Positions 1-7,362 of a DNA stretch of 12,549 nucleotides are shown here, piece after piece (the stretch's first letter is position 1; each line of letters opens with the position of its first letter). This DNA is from Opitutales bacterium (lineage in GTDB: Bacteria > Verrucomicrobiota > Verrucomicrobiia > Opitutales > Intestinicryptomonadaceae). The DNA is taken from contig JAGBOM010000064.1 of the NCBI GenBank assembly GCA_017633865.1, positions 1 to 12,549 on the forward strand, given 5' to 3'. The notes below the pieces were generated by a model that had not been told where the DNA came from, searched no databases, and saw only the letters and a list, made by a program, of their open reading frames with translations. A program made the translations under genes and the position numbers.

Positions 1-297
1 ATAGGCAAGCGCGGCTCGAACGCGAAGCTGACTTCAAGGCTCCTGGGCTGGAGGCTCGACATCAACAAGGAGGCCGCGGTTCCCGAGGGCTTTAACGACA
101 AGATAAACGCCGCCGCGGCGCTGATTTCGCAGATTTTGCCGAACATCACCGAGAATCAGGCCATGGTTCTCGCATACCAGGGCGTAAACAGCCTTGAAGC
201 CCTGCAGGAAATGGAGGCTTCCGATTTGGCCGAGCTGGGCTTCTCCCCCGCCGAGGCGGAGGAAATTGTGGAGCGCGTAAAAGTTTACGGGAAATAG
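1..297 (+). CDS. nusA: Transcription termination/antitermination protein NusA, C-terminal end (5' truncated)
   Basis: The last 98 codons of NusA are present, in frame from base 1 and ending at TAG 295-297. NusA binds RNA polymerase and nascent RNA and modulates pausing, termination and antitermination in the cytoplasm. The fragment opens inside the second KH domain with the GxxG loop IGKRGSN, followed by a typical KH2 end (SRLLGWRLDI). Residues about 45-98 form a helical C-terminal domain with a helix-hairpin-helix-like pattern (VNSLEALQEM...LAELGFSPAEAEEIVERV), which resembles the NusA C-terminal repeat. infB starts 39 nt downstream, and the nusA-infB-rbfA order is one of the most conserved bacterial operons, which supports the call. 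The start and the S1/KH1 domains lie outside the window. The sequence between the two genes contains no hairpin that would separate them. Confidence 0.95.
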   Translation: MGKRGSNAKLTSRLLGWRLDINKEAAVPEGFNDKINAAAALISQILPNITENQAMVLAYQGVNSLEALQEMEASDLAELGFSPAEAEEIVERVKVYGK

Positions 298-322
298 TTT
301 TTTTTCGGACTCAAAAATTTTT

Positions 323-327
323 AGGGG
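323..327 (+). promoter_or_regulatory. Shine-Dalgarno sequence of infB
   Basis: AGGGG lies 9 nt upstream of the infB ATG (337). It is one of only two convincing Shine-Dalgarno matches seen among the starts in this window, and it supports ATG 337 as the initiation codon. Confidence 0.6.
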
Positions 328-336
328 CATAAACAA

Positions 337-2871
337 ATGGCAGTAAGAGTTTACATACTTGCAAAAGAAATCGGGGTTTCCAGCAAGGAGCTCATCGATT
401 TCATAAACACGCGCGAATACGGCTTGAACGTAAAGTCCGCGTCAAGCTCGGTGCCGACTTTGTACGAGGACGTCATCAAGGCGGACGTCTTGGCTATGAA
501 AAACGCCAAAGCCCCCTCGAAGGAGGTCGAGGCTTCCGGCGCCGCCAAAGAAGCGCCCGAATCCAATCCCGAGGGGCAAAGCGGCGCGGGAACTTCCGAA
601 GCTCCCGAGCCCAAGGCCGCCGAGGCCAAGCCCGCGGGCGAGGTTGCGGCGAACGCGGGAGTGGGTGAGGCGAAAGCCCCCGCCGAGCCCGCCGCCCCCG
701 CTGAAAAAGCCCCGATTTCGGAGGCCGCGAATGTTGCGGCTTTGCAGGTTAAGGCGCCGGCTCCCGCGCCGAAAATTCCGCCGGTTTTAAAGCGCCCGCC
801 CATGCCGGCGCCCAAAATTCCGCTTCCGCCCAGGCCCGCGCAAAAAATCCCCGCCGTAAAAGAGCCGGCTTCGAGGCCGGTTCAGCCGGAAGTCATAGTG
901 CGCGCCGCGCCTAAAACTCCGCCCATGCCGTCGCGCGCGGGCTTTGGGGTGAAGGCTCCGTCGGTTCCGCCGAGGGTCGGGTTCGCGCCCAAAACGCCGT
1001 CGGTTCCGCCGAGGTTCCCGATGGCCCCAAAACCGGATTCAGCCGCGCCTGCCGAGGCGTCAAAGGCGCCCGAGGGCAAGCTAAAGATTATACAAATCAA
1101 GCCTCCGATTGTCGTAAGGGACTTCGCCAAGGCTATGGATTTGAAGAGTTTTAGGCTCATTTCCGAGCTTATGGACATGGGCATTTTCGCCTCGATGAAC
1201 CTTTCGATAGAGGAGGACGTGGCAAGGAAAATCGCCGCGCGCCACGGCTTTGAGCTCGACATCAAGCACCGCGGCGAAACGCAGGCCCGCCAGCTGCAGG
1301 CCGCGCAGGAGAAGCTCGCCAGAAAGATGGAGCTTGAGGACGACTCCAAAAACCTCGAGCCGCGCCCGCCCATCGTCTGCATTTTGGGGCATGTCGACCA
1401 CGGCAAAACCACGCTGTTGGACACCATACGCCACACGAACGTCGTGTCGGGCGAGGCGGGGGGCATCACCCAGCACACCGCGGCCTACCAGGTTGAGCTC
1501 AACGGCAAAAAGATAACTTTTCTCGACACTCCGGGGCACGCGGCGTTCTCGAAAATGCGCGAGCGCGGCGCGAACGTAACGGACATCGCCATTTTGGTTG
1601 TAGCCGCGGACGACGGCTTTATGCCGCAGACAGACGAGGCCTTGAATTTCGCCCAGAAGGCGGGCGTGCCGATAGTGGTTGCAATCAATAAAATCGACGC
1701 CAAGGGCGCGAATCTCGACAAGGTCAAGCAGCAGATGCAAAAGCGCGGCATCGCCCCCGAGGAATGGGGCGGCGACACTCTCTGCTGCGGCGTTTCCGCC
1801 CTCAAGGGCACCAATATAGACGAGCTTTTGGAGCTTGTGCTTTTGCAGGCGGAAATGATGGAGCTTAAGGCGAATCCGAAGCGCGACGCAAGGGGCGTTG
1901 TAATCGAATCGCAAATAGAGCAGGGCAGGGGCTCGACCGCTACGGTAATAGTGCGCGCCGGAACCCTCAAGGCCGGCGACGTAATCGTGGCTAAGGGCAA
2001 CTGGTGCAAGGTGAGGGCCATGCTCGACGACCGAGGCGGCAAAATCCAGAAGGCCGCCCCGTCAACGCCCGCCCTCGTCATGGGCTGGAGCGGGGCTCCC
2101 GAAGCCGGCGACGAGTTTACGCGAGTTTCCAACGACCGCGAGGCGCGCCGCATGGTGGAGGAATACGAGGACGCCCGCCGCAAGGAGGCCGACAAGGCCG
2201 GCGCCGCCAAGCCCGTCAGCATAGAAGATCTCATGGCGGCTATCGAAAGCAAAGACCAAAAGGTCTTCAAGTGCATCGTAAAAAGCGACGTTTCGGGCAC
2301 TGTCGAGGCCTTGGTGGCGTGCCTTAAAGACATCAAAAGCTCGAAGGTCGAGCTTGAAATCATAGGCTCTTCGGTCGGGCAAATCACAAAGAACGACATC
2401 GATTTCGCGTCGACGGCCTCGGCCTCGATAGTGGCTTTCAACGTCAAGCAGGAAAACGGCGTGTCGTCTTTGGCGAAGCACGAGAACGTCGAGATTATTT
2501 CCCACAACATCATTTACGAATTGATAAACCAGGTGCGCGACGCCATGAAGGGGCTTCTCGACCCCGAGCTGCGCGAAAACAAGCTGGGCGCGGCGGAAGT
2601 CCGCCAGATTTTCAACGTCTCGAAGGGCGGAAAGGTGGCGGGCTGCATGGTTACCGAGGGCGTAATCAAGCGCGACAAATTCGTAAGGGTTTTGCGCTCC
2701 GGCAAGGAAATCTCGAAGGGCAGGGTGCTGGACTTGAAGCGCTTCAAGGAGGACGTTTCCGAGGTGCGCGCGGGCTACGAATGCGGCATAAGCGTAACGG
2801 GCTTCAACGACTACCAAAGCGGCGACGTCATCGAGTGCTACGAAATTCTCGAGGTGCGCCCCGACCTTTAA
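337..2871 (+). CDS. infB: Translation initiation factor IF-2
   Basis: This 844-residue GTPase delivers fMet-tRNA to the 30S subunit and promotes 50S joining. An IF2 N-terminal helical domain (about 1-50, [19 protein letters not shown]) precedes a long Ala/Pro/Lys-rich linker (about 58-250). A second IF2_N-like segment follows at about 256-310. All GTPase motifs are present: G1 GHVDHGKTT (351-359), G2 Thr378 in GGITQHT, G3 DTPGH (397-401), G4 NKID (451-454) and G5 SAL (487-489). Domains II, III and the fMet-tRNA-binding domain IV fill the rest, ending [11 protein letters not shown]. The length is normal for a long-linker IF2. The linker contains a 13-residue periodic segment (residues 193-231). 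The start is supported by AGGGG at 323-327. The gene sits 39 nt after nusA and 18 nt before rbfA. Confidence 0.98.
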   Translation: MAVRVYILAKEIGVSSKELIDFINTREYGLNVKSASSSVPTLYEDVIKADVLAMKNAKAPSKEVEASGAAKEAPESNPEGQSGAGTSEAPEPKAAEAKPAGEVAANAGVGEAKAPAEPAAPAEKAPISEAANVAALQVKAPAPAPKIPPVLKRPPMPAPKIPLPPRPAQKIPAVKEPASRPVQPEVIVRAAPKTPPMPSRAGFGVKAPSVPPRVGFAPKTPSVPPRFPMAPKPDSAAPAEASKAPEGKLKIIQIKPPIVVRDFAKAMDLKSFRLISELMDMGIFASMNLSIEEDVARKIAARHGFELDIKHRGETQARQLQAAQEKLARKMELEDDSKNLEPRPPIVCILGHVDHGKTTLLDTIRHTNVVSGEAGGITQHTAAYQVELNGKKITFLDTPGHAAFSKMRERGANVTDIAILVVAADDGFMPQTDEALNFAQKAGVPIVVAINKIDAKGANLDKVKQQMQKRGIAPEEWGGDTLCCGVSALKGTNIDELLELVLLQAEMMELKANPKRDARGVVIESQIEQGRGSTATVIVRAGTLKAGDVIVAKGNWCKVRAMLDDRGGKIQKAAPSTPALVMGWSGAPEAGDEFTRVSNDREARRMVEEYEDARRKEADKAGAAKPVSIEDLMAAIESKDQKVFKCIVKSDVSGTVEALVACLKDIKSSKVELEIIGSSVGQITKNDIDFASTASASIVAFNVKQENGVSSLAKHENVEIISHNIIYELINQVRDAMKGLLDPELRENKLGAAEVRQIFNVSKGGKVAGCMVTEGVIKRDKFVRVLRSGKEISKGRVLDLKRFKEDVSEVRAGYECGISVTGFNDYQSGDVIECYEILEVRPDL

Positions 2872-2889
2872 TTTTTGAAAGCGTAAAAC

Positions 2890-3375
2890 ATGGCAAACCG
2901 CACAGTCAGAGTGGGCGAGCTTCTGCTTAGGGAGCTCAGCCTCGCCCTGCATTCAAGGTGGCGCTCGGAAAGCGTCGGAATAACGCTTACGGGCGTCGAC
3001 GTTTCGGCGGATTTGCGCGGGGCGAGGGTTTACTATTCTGCAATCGGGGGGCGCGCGGGAATGGCCGCGGCGGGCAGGTTCCTCGCCAAAAACAAGAGGG
3101 AGCTGAAAACGCTGATGATGCAAAAAATCACGCTCAAATACACCCCCGACATCGAATTCGTCTACGACCATTCCTTCGAGAGGGGCGCGAGGGTTATGGA
3201 CATAATCGAGGAGCTCGAGCGCGGCGAAAGCCGGCCCGATTCTCACGCCGAAAAACCCGAAGATTCTTCCGATAAAGAAGATGCGCCTGAAAAAAAACCG
3301 GCCAAAAAAAGCAAAAAGGGCGGAGCCTACAAGCGCCTAAAAAATCCGGACCCGAACGACAATTTTGACGACTGA
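2890..3375 (+). CDS. rbfA: 30S ribosome-binding factor A
   Basis: RbfA is a small KH-fold protein that binds immature 30S subunits and helps mature the 16S rRNA 5' end. The 161-residue product starts MANRTVRVGELLLRELS and has the family pattern of an N-terminal helix, then ITLTGVDVSADLRGARVYYS and an end near IEFVYDHSFERGARVMDII, all within about 115 residues. The final 45 or so residues are a charged, probably disordered Lys/Asp/Glu-rich tail (EKKPAKKSKKGGAYKRLKN, then an acidic end), so the protein is longer than the usual 115-135 residues. The position directly after infB is canonical. No clear Shine-Dalgarno precedes the ATG; the upstream bases are A-rich. The stop codon is followed one base later by the likely ATG of the next gene. 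Confidence 0.93.
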   Translation: MANRTVRVGELLLRELSLALHSRWRSESVGITLTGVDVSADLRGARVYYSAIGGRAGMAAAGRFLAKNKRELKTLMMQKITLKYTPDIEFVYDHSFERGARVMDIIEELERGESRPDSHAEKPEDSSDKEDAPEKKPAKKSKKGGAYKRLKNPDPNDNFDD

Positions 3376-3376
3376 T

Positions 3377-4387
3377 ATGGACGCTAAAATTTCCGCGTTC
3401 CGCGAAAGCTTTAAAAGGCTTTTGGCGGAGGTTAAAGGCGAAAAAATCGCGGTCGCGGGGCACATCCGCCCCGACGGCGACTGCGTGTCAAGCCAAGTCG
3501 CCGCCGCGTGGCTTTTCAGGCTCGCGGGGGCGGAAAAAGTCGTTTGCGTAAACAGCCACGAGGTTCCGTATTTGTACAGGCCGTTTATATGCGGCGAGGC
3601 TTTTGAAAACGCCGACGCCTTCGACGTTTCCGCCTACAAAATCGTTACGGTGGACTGCGCGGACTACGCCCGCGCAGGCGAGTCTTTAAAGCAGCGCAAG
3701 CCCGAAGTTCTTGCCTGCATAGACCACCACGTTTCAAACTCGCCTTACGCCGAAATCAATATTGTCGACCCATCAAGCTGCGCGACGGCCGCGCTTCTGG
3801 CGGAGCTCATGACGGATTCGGGAATCGAAATTCCCCCGGAAATCGCAAGCGTTTTGTATGTCGGCGAGATGGCGGACACGCGCCAGCTTACGACGTCAAA
3901 TACGGACTTTCGGGCGTTCAACGTAGCGGCAAGGCTCGTGGGGCTGGGCGCCGACCCCGCTAAAATTTCCGTTCTGCTTTACCAGCGCGAAAAATTCGGA
4001 AGAATGAAGCTTCTCGCGCGGTTTTTGCAGAGCCTTACAATGCACTTTTCGGGGCGCGTGTGCGCGGGCGTTTTGCCCCCGGGCGTCTACGCCGCCACGG
4101 GCTCCCAAAAGGAGGACGCCGACGGCCTTGTCGACTACGCCAGAAACATCGACGGAGTCGAAATCGCGCTTTTGCTCGAGGTTCTCGACGACGGCGGCGT
4201 AAAGGGCAGCTTGAGGTCGAAAGTCCCCGAAATGCGCGTGAACGAAATCGCCAAGGCCTTCGGCGGCGGCGGGCATTTGGCGGCGGCGGGATTTAGCGTA
4301 AAAACTCCGCTCGACGAATTTTATCCGCGGCTTTTGGACGTTGTGGAATCGCGCCTGAAGGCTTTTGACGCGGAATTTTCAAAATAG
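3377..4387 (+). CDS. nrnA: DHH/DHHA1 phosphoesterase, NrnA-like (nanoRNase / pAp phosphatase)
   Basis: This is a 336-residue cytoplasmic metal-dependent phosphoesterase. NrnA-type members degrade 2-5 nt RNAs and dephosphorylate pAp; that activity is inferred from the family. Metal-binding motifs are visible: HIRPDGD (29-35), VDCAD with Asp93, DHH (116-118) and [11 protein letters not shown]. The C-terminal DHHA1 substrate-binding domain has the GGGGH motif (296-300). The gene lies between rbfA and truB, the usual place for this family. I chose ATG 3377, one base after the rbfA stop. An in-frame TTG at 3365 would add four residues and overlap rbfA by 11 bases. Neither start has a Shine-Dalgarno, so translational coupling with rbfA is likely. 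The exact substrate (nanoRNA, pAp or cyclic-dinucleotide products) cannot be told from sequence. Confidence 0.9.
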   Translation: MDAKISAFRESFKRLLAEVKGEKIAVAGHIRPDGDCVSSQVAAAWLFRLAGAEKVVCVNSHEVPYLYRPFICGEAFENADAFDVSAYKIVTVDCADYARAGESLKQRKPEVLACIDHHVSNSPYAEINIVDPSSCATAALLAELMTDSGIEIPPEIASVLYVGEMADTRQLTTSNTDFRAFNVAARLVGLGADPAKISVLLYQREKFGRMKLLARFLQSLTMHFSGRVCAGVLPPGVYAATGSQKEDADGLVDYARNIDGVEIALLLEVLDDGGVKGSLRSKVPEMRVNEIAKAFGGGGHLAAAGFSVKTPLDEFYPRLLDVVESRLKAFDAEFSK

Positions 4388-4412
4388 GCACATCTTTATT
4401 TTTTCGATTTTT

Positions 4413-5141
4413 ATGGAAAAAAATTTTTCGGATTTTGACGGCGTTCTGCTGATAGACAAGCCCGCGGGCTGCACGTCGCACGACGTGGTAAACATCGTGA
4501 GAAAGACGCTTAAAATGCGCTCCGTCGGGCACGCGGGCACGCTCGACCCCCTCGCTACGGGGCTTTTAATTATGCTGCTTGGCAAGGCCACAAAGGCCTC
4601 GCAGTACCTCATGAGCGTCGACAAGGTTTACGAGGGCTCGTTTTTGCTCGGGGTTGAAACCGACACGCAGGACTGCGAGGGCGACGTCGTGGCAAGCAAG
4701 CCCGTCGACATTTCAGAAGAGGCCCTCTTGGCGCAGATGAAAACTTTTGTGGGCGACCAATACCAGACCCCGCCCATGTTCTCCGCCAAGAAAATAAACG
4801 GCGTTCCGCTTTACAAGCTCGCGCGAAAGGGCAAGGAGGTCGAGCGCGAGCCGAGGTTCATACGAATAGAGTCCTTCGAGCTGCTCTCGTGGAATCCCGA
4901 AACGAAGGAGGGCGGGTTCAGGCTCCATTGCAGCAAGGGCACCTACGTCAGAACCGTCTGCCACGACTTGGGCGCGAAAATCGGCTGCGGCGGCCACATG
5001 ACATCTCTTAGAAGAATCAAAAGCGGCTCTTTGGACGTTGCCAACGCCGTAAGCGTTGAAAAGCTCAAAAGCATGACCTATTCCGAAGTCAAAAAGGCTC
5101 TTATATCAGTGGCGGAGGCGGTGCCGAGCATAGCTTTTTAA
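4413..5141 (+). CDS. truB: tRNA pseudouridine(55) synthase
   Basis: TruB isomerises U55 in the T-loop of nearly all tRNAs. The 242-residue protein begins [19 protein letters not shown], the classic opening of the family (GhLLlDKPxGxTS). It carries the catalytic motif [14 protein letters not shown] with the nucleophile Asp45. Other family blocks are [15 protein letters not shown], the [21 protein letters not shown] block and the [13 protein letters not shown] motif. The length suits a bacterial TruB with a short C-terminal end and no evident PUA domain. ATG 4413 is preferred. An in-frame TTG at 4365 would overlap nrnA and add a hydrophobic leader foreign to the family. The 25-nt gap after nrnA is T-rich and lacks a Shine-Dalgarno. 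ribF follows with a 1-nt gap. Confidence 0.96.
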   Translation: MEKNFSDFDGVLLIDKPAGCTSHDVVNIVRKTLKMRSVGHAGTLDPLATGLLIMLLGKATKASQYLMSVDKVYEGSFLLGVETDTQDCEGDVVASKPVDISEEALLAQMKTFVGDQYQTPPMFSAKKINGVPLYKLARKGKEVEREPRFIRIESFELLSWNPETKEGGFRLHCSKGTYVRTVCHDLGAKIGCGGHMTSLRRIKSGSLDVANAVSVEKLKSMTYSEVKKALISVAEAVPSIAF

Positions 5142-5142
5142 A

Positions 5143-6084
5143 ATGGAGCCTTCTGGCACATCGGAAAACTTTTGCGGCTCGACTGAAAAATGCGCGCTGG
5201 CGGTCGGCATTTTCGACGCCCTTCATTTGGGGCACGCCCTTGTTTTGCGCGAGGCCATAAAATTCGCGCGCGAGCGCTCGGCAAAGGCTTTCGCCCTCAC
5301 GTTTTACCCGCACCCCGCAAAAGTCCTGCAAAAAAAAGGCGAATTTTGCGGCCTGATTTATCCGCCCGAAATCCGCGAAAAACTCCTGCTCGGCTTCGGG
5401 CTTGACGGCGTGTTCTTCAAAAAATTCGACTCCGCGTTCGCCGGCGAGAGCCCCGAGGCGTTCGCGAATTTCCTGCGCGAAAAATTCCCGAATATTGCGG
5501 GCATAATTACGGGCGAGAATTTCCGCTTCGGCGCGGGGGCGAAGGCGGACGTAAATTGGCTTAGGCAAAACGCCCGCAAATTCGGCTTCGAGGCAAGATA
5601 CGCAAGCGGAGCCATATCGGACGGCGAGTACATAAGCTCGACGCGCCTTAGAAAGGCTCTCGTTTCGGGGGATATGCGCGCGTTTGAGAGGCTCGCGGGC
5701 AGGGCGTATTTTTGCGCGGGGCAAGTCTCGAGCGGAAAGCGCCTCGGCGCGGAATTGGGCTTTCCGACGCTAAATTTATTGTGGAGCCCCGAATGCAGGC
5801 CGCCCTTCGGCGCGTACGCTTCGAGGCTCGAAAATTTAAAAACGGGCGAGGTTTTCGGGGGCGTGTCGAACTACGGGGTAAACCCGACCGTCGGCGCTTC
5901 AAGCCCGATTTTGGAGACGAACCTCTTTAAAACTCCGAGCTTCGGCGCGGGGGCGGAAATCAGGGTGGAGCTTCTTGAATTTTTGCGCCCCGAAAAAAAG
6001 TTTTCCGGCTTGGACGAGCTTAAGGAGGCCATCGCCGCCGACATGCTCCGCGCCGCGGAATTTTTCGCGCGGCTAAAAAAATAA
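5143..6084 (+). CDS. ribF: Bifunctional riboflavin kinase / FAD synthetase
   Basis: RibF phosphorylates riboflavin to FMN and adenylates FMN to FAD. The 313-residue protein has both modules. The N-terminal nucleotidyltransferase (about 15-185) shows FDALHLGH with HxGH at 28-31, FYPHPAKVL, the GENFRFG motif (124-130) and ISSTRLRKAL (164-173). The C-terminal riboflavin kinase (about 186-305) shows GKRLGAELGFPT, GVSNYGVNPTVG and a conserved Glu258 in LETNLF. The first 15 or so residues are a short extension before the core. The ATG lies one base after the truB stop, so translation is probably coupled. It is the last gene of the operon, with two hairpins just downstream. No FMN riboswitch is visible, as expected for an operon-internal gene. 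Confidence 0.96.
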   Translation: MEPSGTSENFCGSTEKCALAVGIFDALHLGHALVLREAIKFARERSAKAFALTFYPHPAKVLQKKGEFCGLIYPPEIREKLLLGFGLDGVFFKKFDSAFAGESPEAFANFLREKFPNIAGIITGENFRFGAGAKADVNWLRQNARKFGFEARYASGAISDGEYISSTRLRKALVSGDMRAFERLAGRAYFCAGQVSSGKRLGAELGFPTLNLLWSPECRPPFGAYASRLENLKTGEVFGGVSNYGVNPTVGASSPILETNLFKTPSFGAGAEIRVELLEFLRPEKKFSGLDELKEAIAADMLRAAEFFARLKK

Positions 6085-6109
6085 GCGCCCGCAGCGAAGT
6101 TTTTGGAAG

Positions 6110-6146
6110 GCGCAAAAAAAGCTTCCGCCGAGGCGGGCTTTTGCGC
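6110..6146 (+). terminator. Hairpin after ribF, possible intrinsic terminator
   Basis: GCGCAAAA (6110-6117) pairs with TTTTGCGC (6139-6146). Inside are GC/GC and CCGC/GCGG stems closing the loop CGAG, with small A and T bulges. The hairpin lies 25 bases after the ribF stop. No long T-run follows, so termination strength is uncertain. It marks the probable end of the nusA-ribF operon. Confidence 0.5.
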
Positions 6147-6154
6147 GAAAAAAC

Positions 6155-6184
6155 AAGCCCCGCCGAGGGCTTTTGGGGCGGCTT
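6155..6184 (+). terminator. Second hairpin after ribF
   Basis: AAGCC (6155-6159) pairs with GGCTT (6180-6184), and CC/GG pairing continues inside with bulges. It is followed by A-rich rather than T-rich sequence on the plus strand. It repeats part of the preceding hairpin (CCGCCGAGG...GGCTTTTG) at a 35-base distance. It may be a second terminator or a processing site. Confidence 0.35.
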
Positions 6185-6199
6185 AAAAAATAAAAAAGA

Positions 6200-6228
6200 T
6201 TTACATTTTCTGGAAATTGTACGATAAT
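6200..6228 (+). promoter_or_regulatory. Sigma-70-type promoter of the thioredoxin-like gene
   Basis: The -35 box TTTACA (6200-6205) and the -10 box GATAAT (6223-6228) each match the consensus at 5 of 6 positions, with an ideal 17-base spacer. Transcription would start near 6235, about four bases before the ATG at 6239. The earlier in-frame ATG (6227) overlaps the -10 box and could not be on the transcript. This is motif reading only; the start site is not measured. Confidence 0.6.
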
Positions 6229-6238
6229 GCTTTCCGCT

Positions 6239-6814
6239 ATGAAATTGAATTTATTTTTATTGGTTTTGGCTTCGGCTTTCTTTTGTTCGGCGGCAAACTG
6301 CAATGAGGCTTGCTGCCCGTCCCCCGCTAAGGCAGGGGCAAAATGCGCCAAAGCTCCCGAGGGCGGGGCCGCCTGCAAAATAGCGTGGCTTGACGATTTT
6401 GACAAGGCCGTGGCCGACGCCAAAGAAAGCGGCAAGCTCGTTATGGTTTACTTTACGGGCTCCGACTGGTGCCCCTATTGCGTGAAGTTCGATAACGCCG
6501 TTTTGAAAAAGGCGGAATTTATAAAATGGGCGGACAAAAACGCGCTTATGATTCTTTGCGACTTCCCCCAAGGCAACAAGCCTCCAAAAGCCGTCGCCGA
6601 GCGCAACGCGGCTTTGAGCAAAAAATTCGGAATTCGGGGATTCCCGACAATGGTAGTGCTGAATCCGTCAAAGAAAAGCGCGACCACCGCCGGGTATTAC
6701 AACGGCATCTCCCCCGAATCATTCATAAAAGAGCTGGAGACCTTTAAGGCTTTTGAGCCGCCCTCCGCAAGTTCCGATTCCCCGAAGGCGGACGCTTCGG
6801 GCGCGGCAAAGTAA
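6239..6814 (+). CDS. Secreted thioredoxin-fold protein (probable periplasmic disulfide oxidoreductase)
   Basis: This is a 191-residue protein with an N-terminal signal peptide (MKLNLFLLVLASAFFCSA, cleavage probably near residue 18-20, no proper lipobox). A Cys-rich segment follows (Cys21, 25, 26, 36, 46). The thioredoxin fold then shows the active site WCPYC (Cys78 and Cys81, in FTGSDWCPYC) and the cis-proline motif GFPT (Pro136). The pattern of active site, KAEFIKWADKNALMILCDFP and KKFGIRGFPTMVVL resembles the Thioredoxin_7/DsbD C-terminal-like group. The C-terminal 20 or so residues are Ser/Ala/Pro-rich and look disordered. The protein probably reduces or isomerises disulfides in the periplasm; the partner is unknown. 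I prefer ATG 6239 over the upstream in-frame ATG 6227 because the latter lies in the -10 box and 6239 gives a textbook signal peptide. The gene has its own promoter and terminator, so it is a single-gene unit. Confidence 0.85.
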   Translation: MKLNLFLLVLASAFFCSAANCNEACCPSPAKAGAKCAKAPEGGAACKIAWLDDFDKAVADAKESGKLVMVYFTGSDWCPYCVKFDNAVLKKAEFIKWADKNALMILCDFPQGNKPPKAVAERNAALSKKFGIRGFPTMVVLNPSKKSATTAGYYNGISPESFIKELETFKAFEPPSASSDSPKADASGAAK

Positions 6815-6840
6815 ATTACCGCAATTATCCCAAAAATTTT

Positions 6841-6857
6841 CGGCAAAATTTTTGCCG
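6841..6857. repeat. Short perfect inverted repeat
   Basis: CGGCAAAA (6841-6848) and TTTTGCCG (6850-6857) are separated by one T. It lies between the thioredoxin-like stop and the strong terminator. It may help 3' end formation or be a protein-binding palindrome; neither can be decided from sequence. Confidence 0.5.
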
Positions 6858-6865
6858 CAAAACAT

Positions 6866-6889
6866 GCGCGCCTTTCGGCGCGCTTTTTT
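6866..6889 (+). terminator. Intrinsic terminator of the thioredoxin-like gene
   Basis: A perfect 7-bp GC stem, GCGCGCC (6866-6872) with GGCGCGC (6877-6883), closes the loop TTTC and is followed by six T (6884-6889). It starts 51 bases after the stop codon. On the minus strand the flank has only a four-T run, so it works mainly for the plus strand. Confidence 0.9.
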
Positions 6890-6978
6890 GTCGGAAGTTC
6901 GCCGCAGAGTGAAATGCGGGTCTATTTTTTTTGGGGAATTTCAGGCACCCGCCGCTATTTTTAAGTCTACGGGCATTT

Positions 6979-7305
6979 TTAATAAACTCTTAATAAAATT
7001 TTACGTTCGTCATTAGTAGCGTCAGGACTATCTATACGTTCCAAGGTATAGTTCTTATCTTTTAAAACTTTTTCCGCAATATAACGCAAGGTTCTTTCGT
7101 TTGCGTTGTCTTGAGGTTTATTTGGATAAGAAGTCCACGGTATATTCATAAAATCTTCTTCTGCGGTTCCTTTATTGGCGATTTTTTCATATTTATAAAT
7201 TAAATTAAGCATTGCCTCCGATACACAATAAAGTTTTTCGTCTCGAATATCTTCTACAGACGTTGTTAATACCACTTTTTCGCCGTTAATTGTAGCCTTG
7301 ATCAT
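6979..7305 (-). CDS. Hypothetical AT-rich orphan gene, 108 codons
   Basis: I do not recognise this protein. It starts MIKATINGEKVVLTTSVEDI, is hydrophilic, has no signal peptide or membrane segment, and ends ERKILLRVY. A helix-like stretch lies near residues 24-46 (KLYCVSEAMLNLIYKYEKIA); the rest is mixed and charged. The reading frame looks real: a Shine-Dalgarno AGGGAG lies 9 bases before the ATG, and the AT-rich composition coincides with the frame. By hand count it has 107 G+C in 327 bases (33%), against about 60% in the neighbouring rsmB. That contrast suggests horizontal acquisition. It lies 57 bases downstream of rsmB on the same strand, so it could be read through from rsmB or have its own promoter. 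No toxin, antitoxin, transposase or phage partner is adjacent. No function is proposed. Confidence 0.7.
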   Translation of the reverse strand: MIKATINGEKVVLTTSVEDIRDEKLYCVSEAMLNLIYKYEKIANKGTAEEDFMNIPWTSYPNKPQDNANERTLRYIAEKVLKDKNYTLERIDSPDATNDERKILLRVY

Positions 7306-7314
7306 AATTTCACG

Positions 7315-7320
7315 CTCCCT
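7315..7320 (-). promoter_or_regulatory. Shine-Dalgarno sequence of the 108-codon orphan gene
   Basis: On the minus strand AGGGAG sits 9 bases upstream of the ATG (7305-7303). It fixes the start and contrasts with the Shine-Dalgarno-less starts of most neighbours, which fits the idea that this gene is foreign. Confidence 0.65.
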
Positions 7321-7362
7321 GCATTTGCTTTGCCGATAATTTAAAATATCTTTGATTCTCTC

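Noticed and set aside
1081..2952. Long minus-strand ORFs inside infB (277, 342 and 296 codons)
   Set aside because: They are antisense shadows of GC-rich infB codons, with no recognisable domains or ribosome sites, while infB has every IF2 motif.
5085..5160. FMN riboswitch upstream of ribF
   Set aside because: Only one base separates truB and ribF, leaving no room for an RFN element, and no RFN-like conserved blocks were seen.
6916..6952. Inverted repeat GCGGGT/ACCCGC as terminator of the orphan gene
   Set aside because: Only 6 bp with a roughly 25-base loop and no T-run on the minus strand after it; too weak to call.
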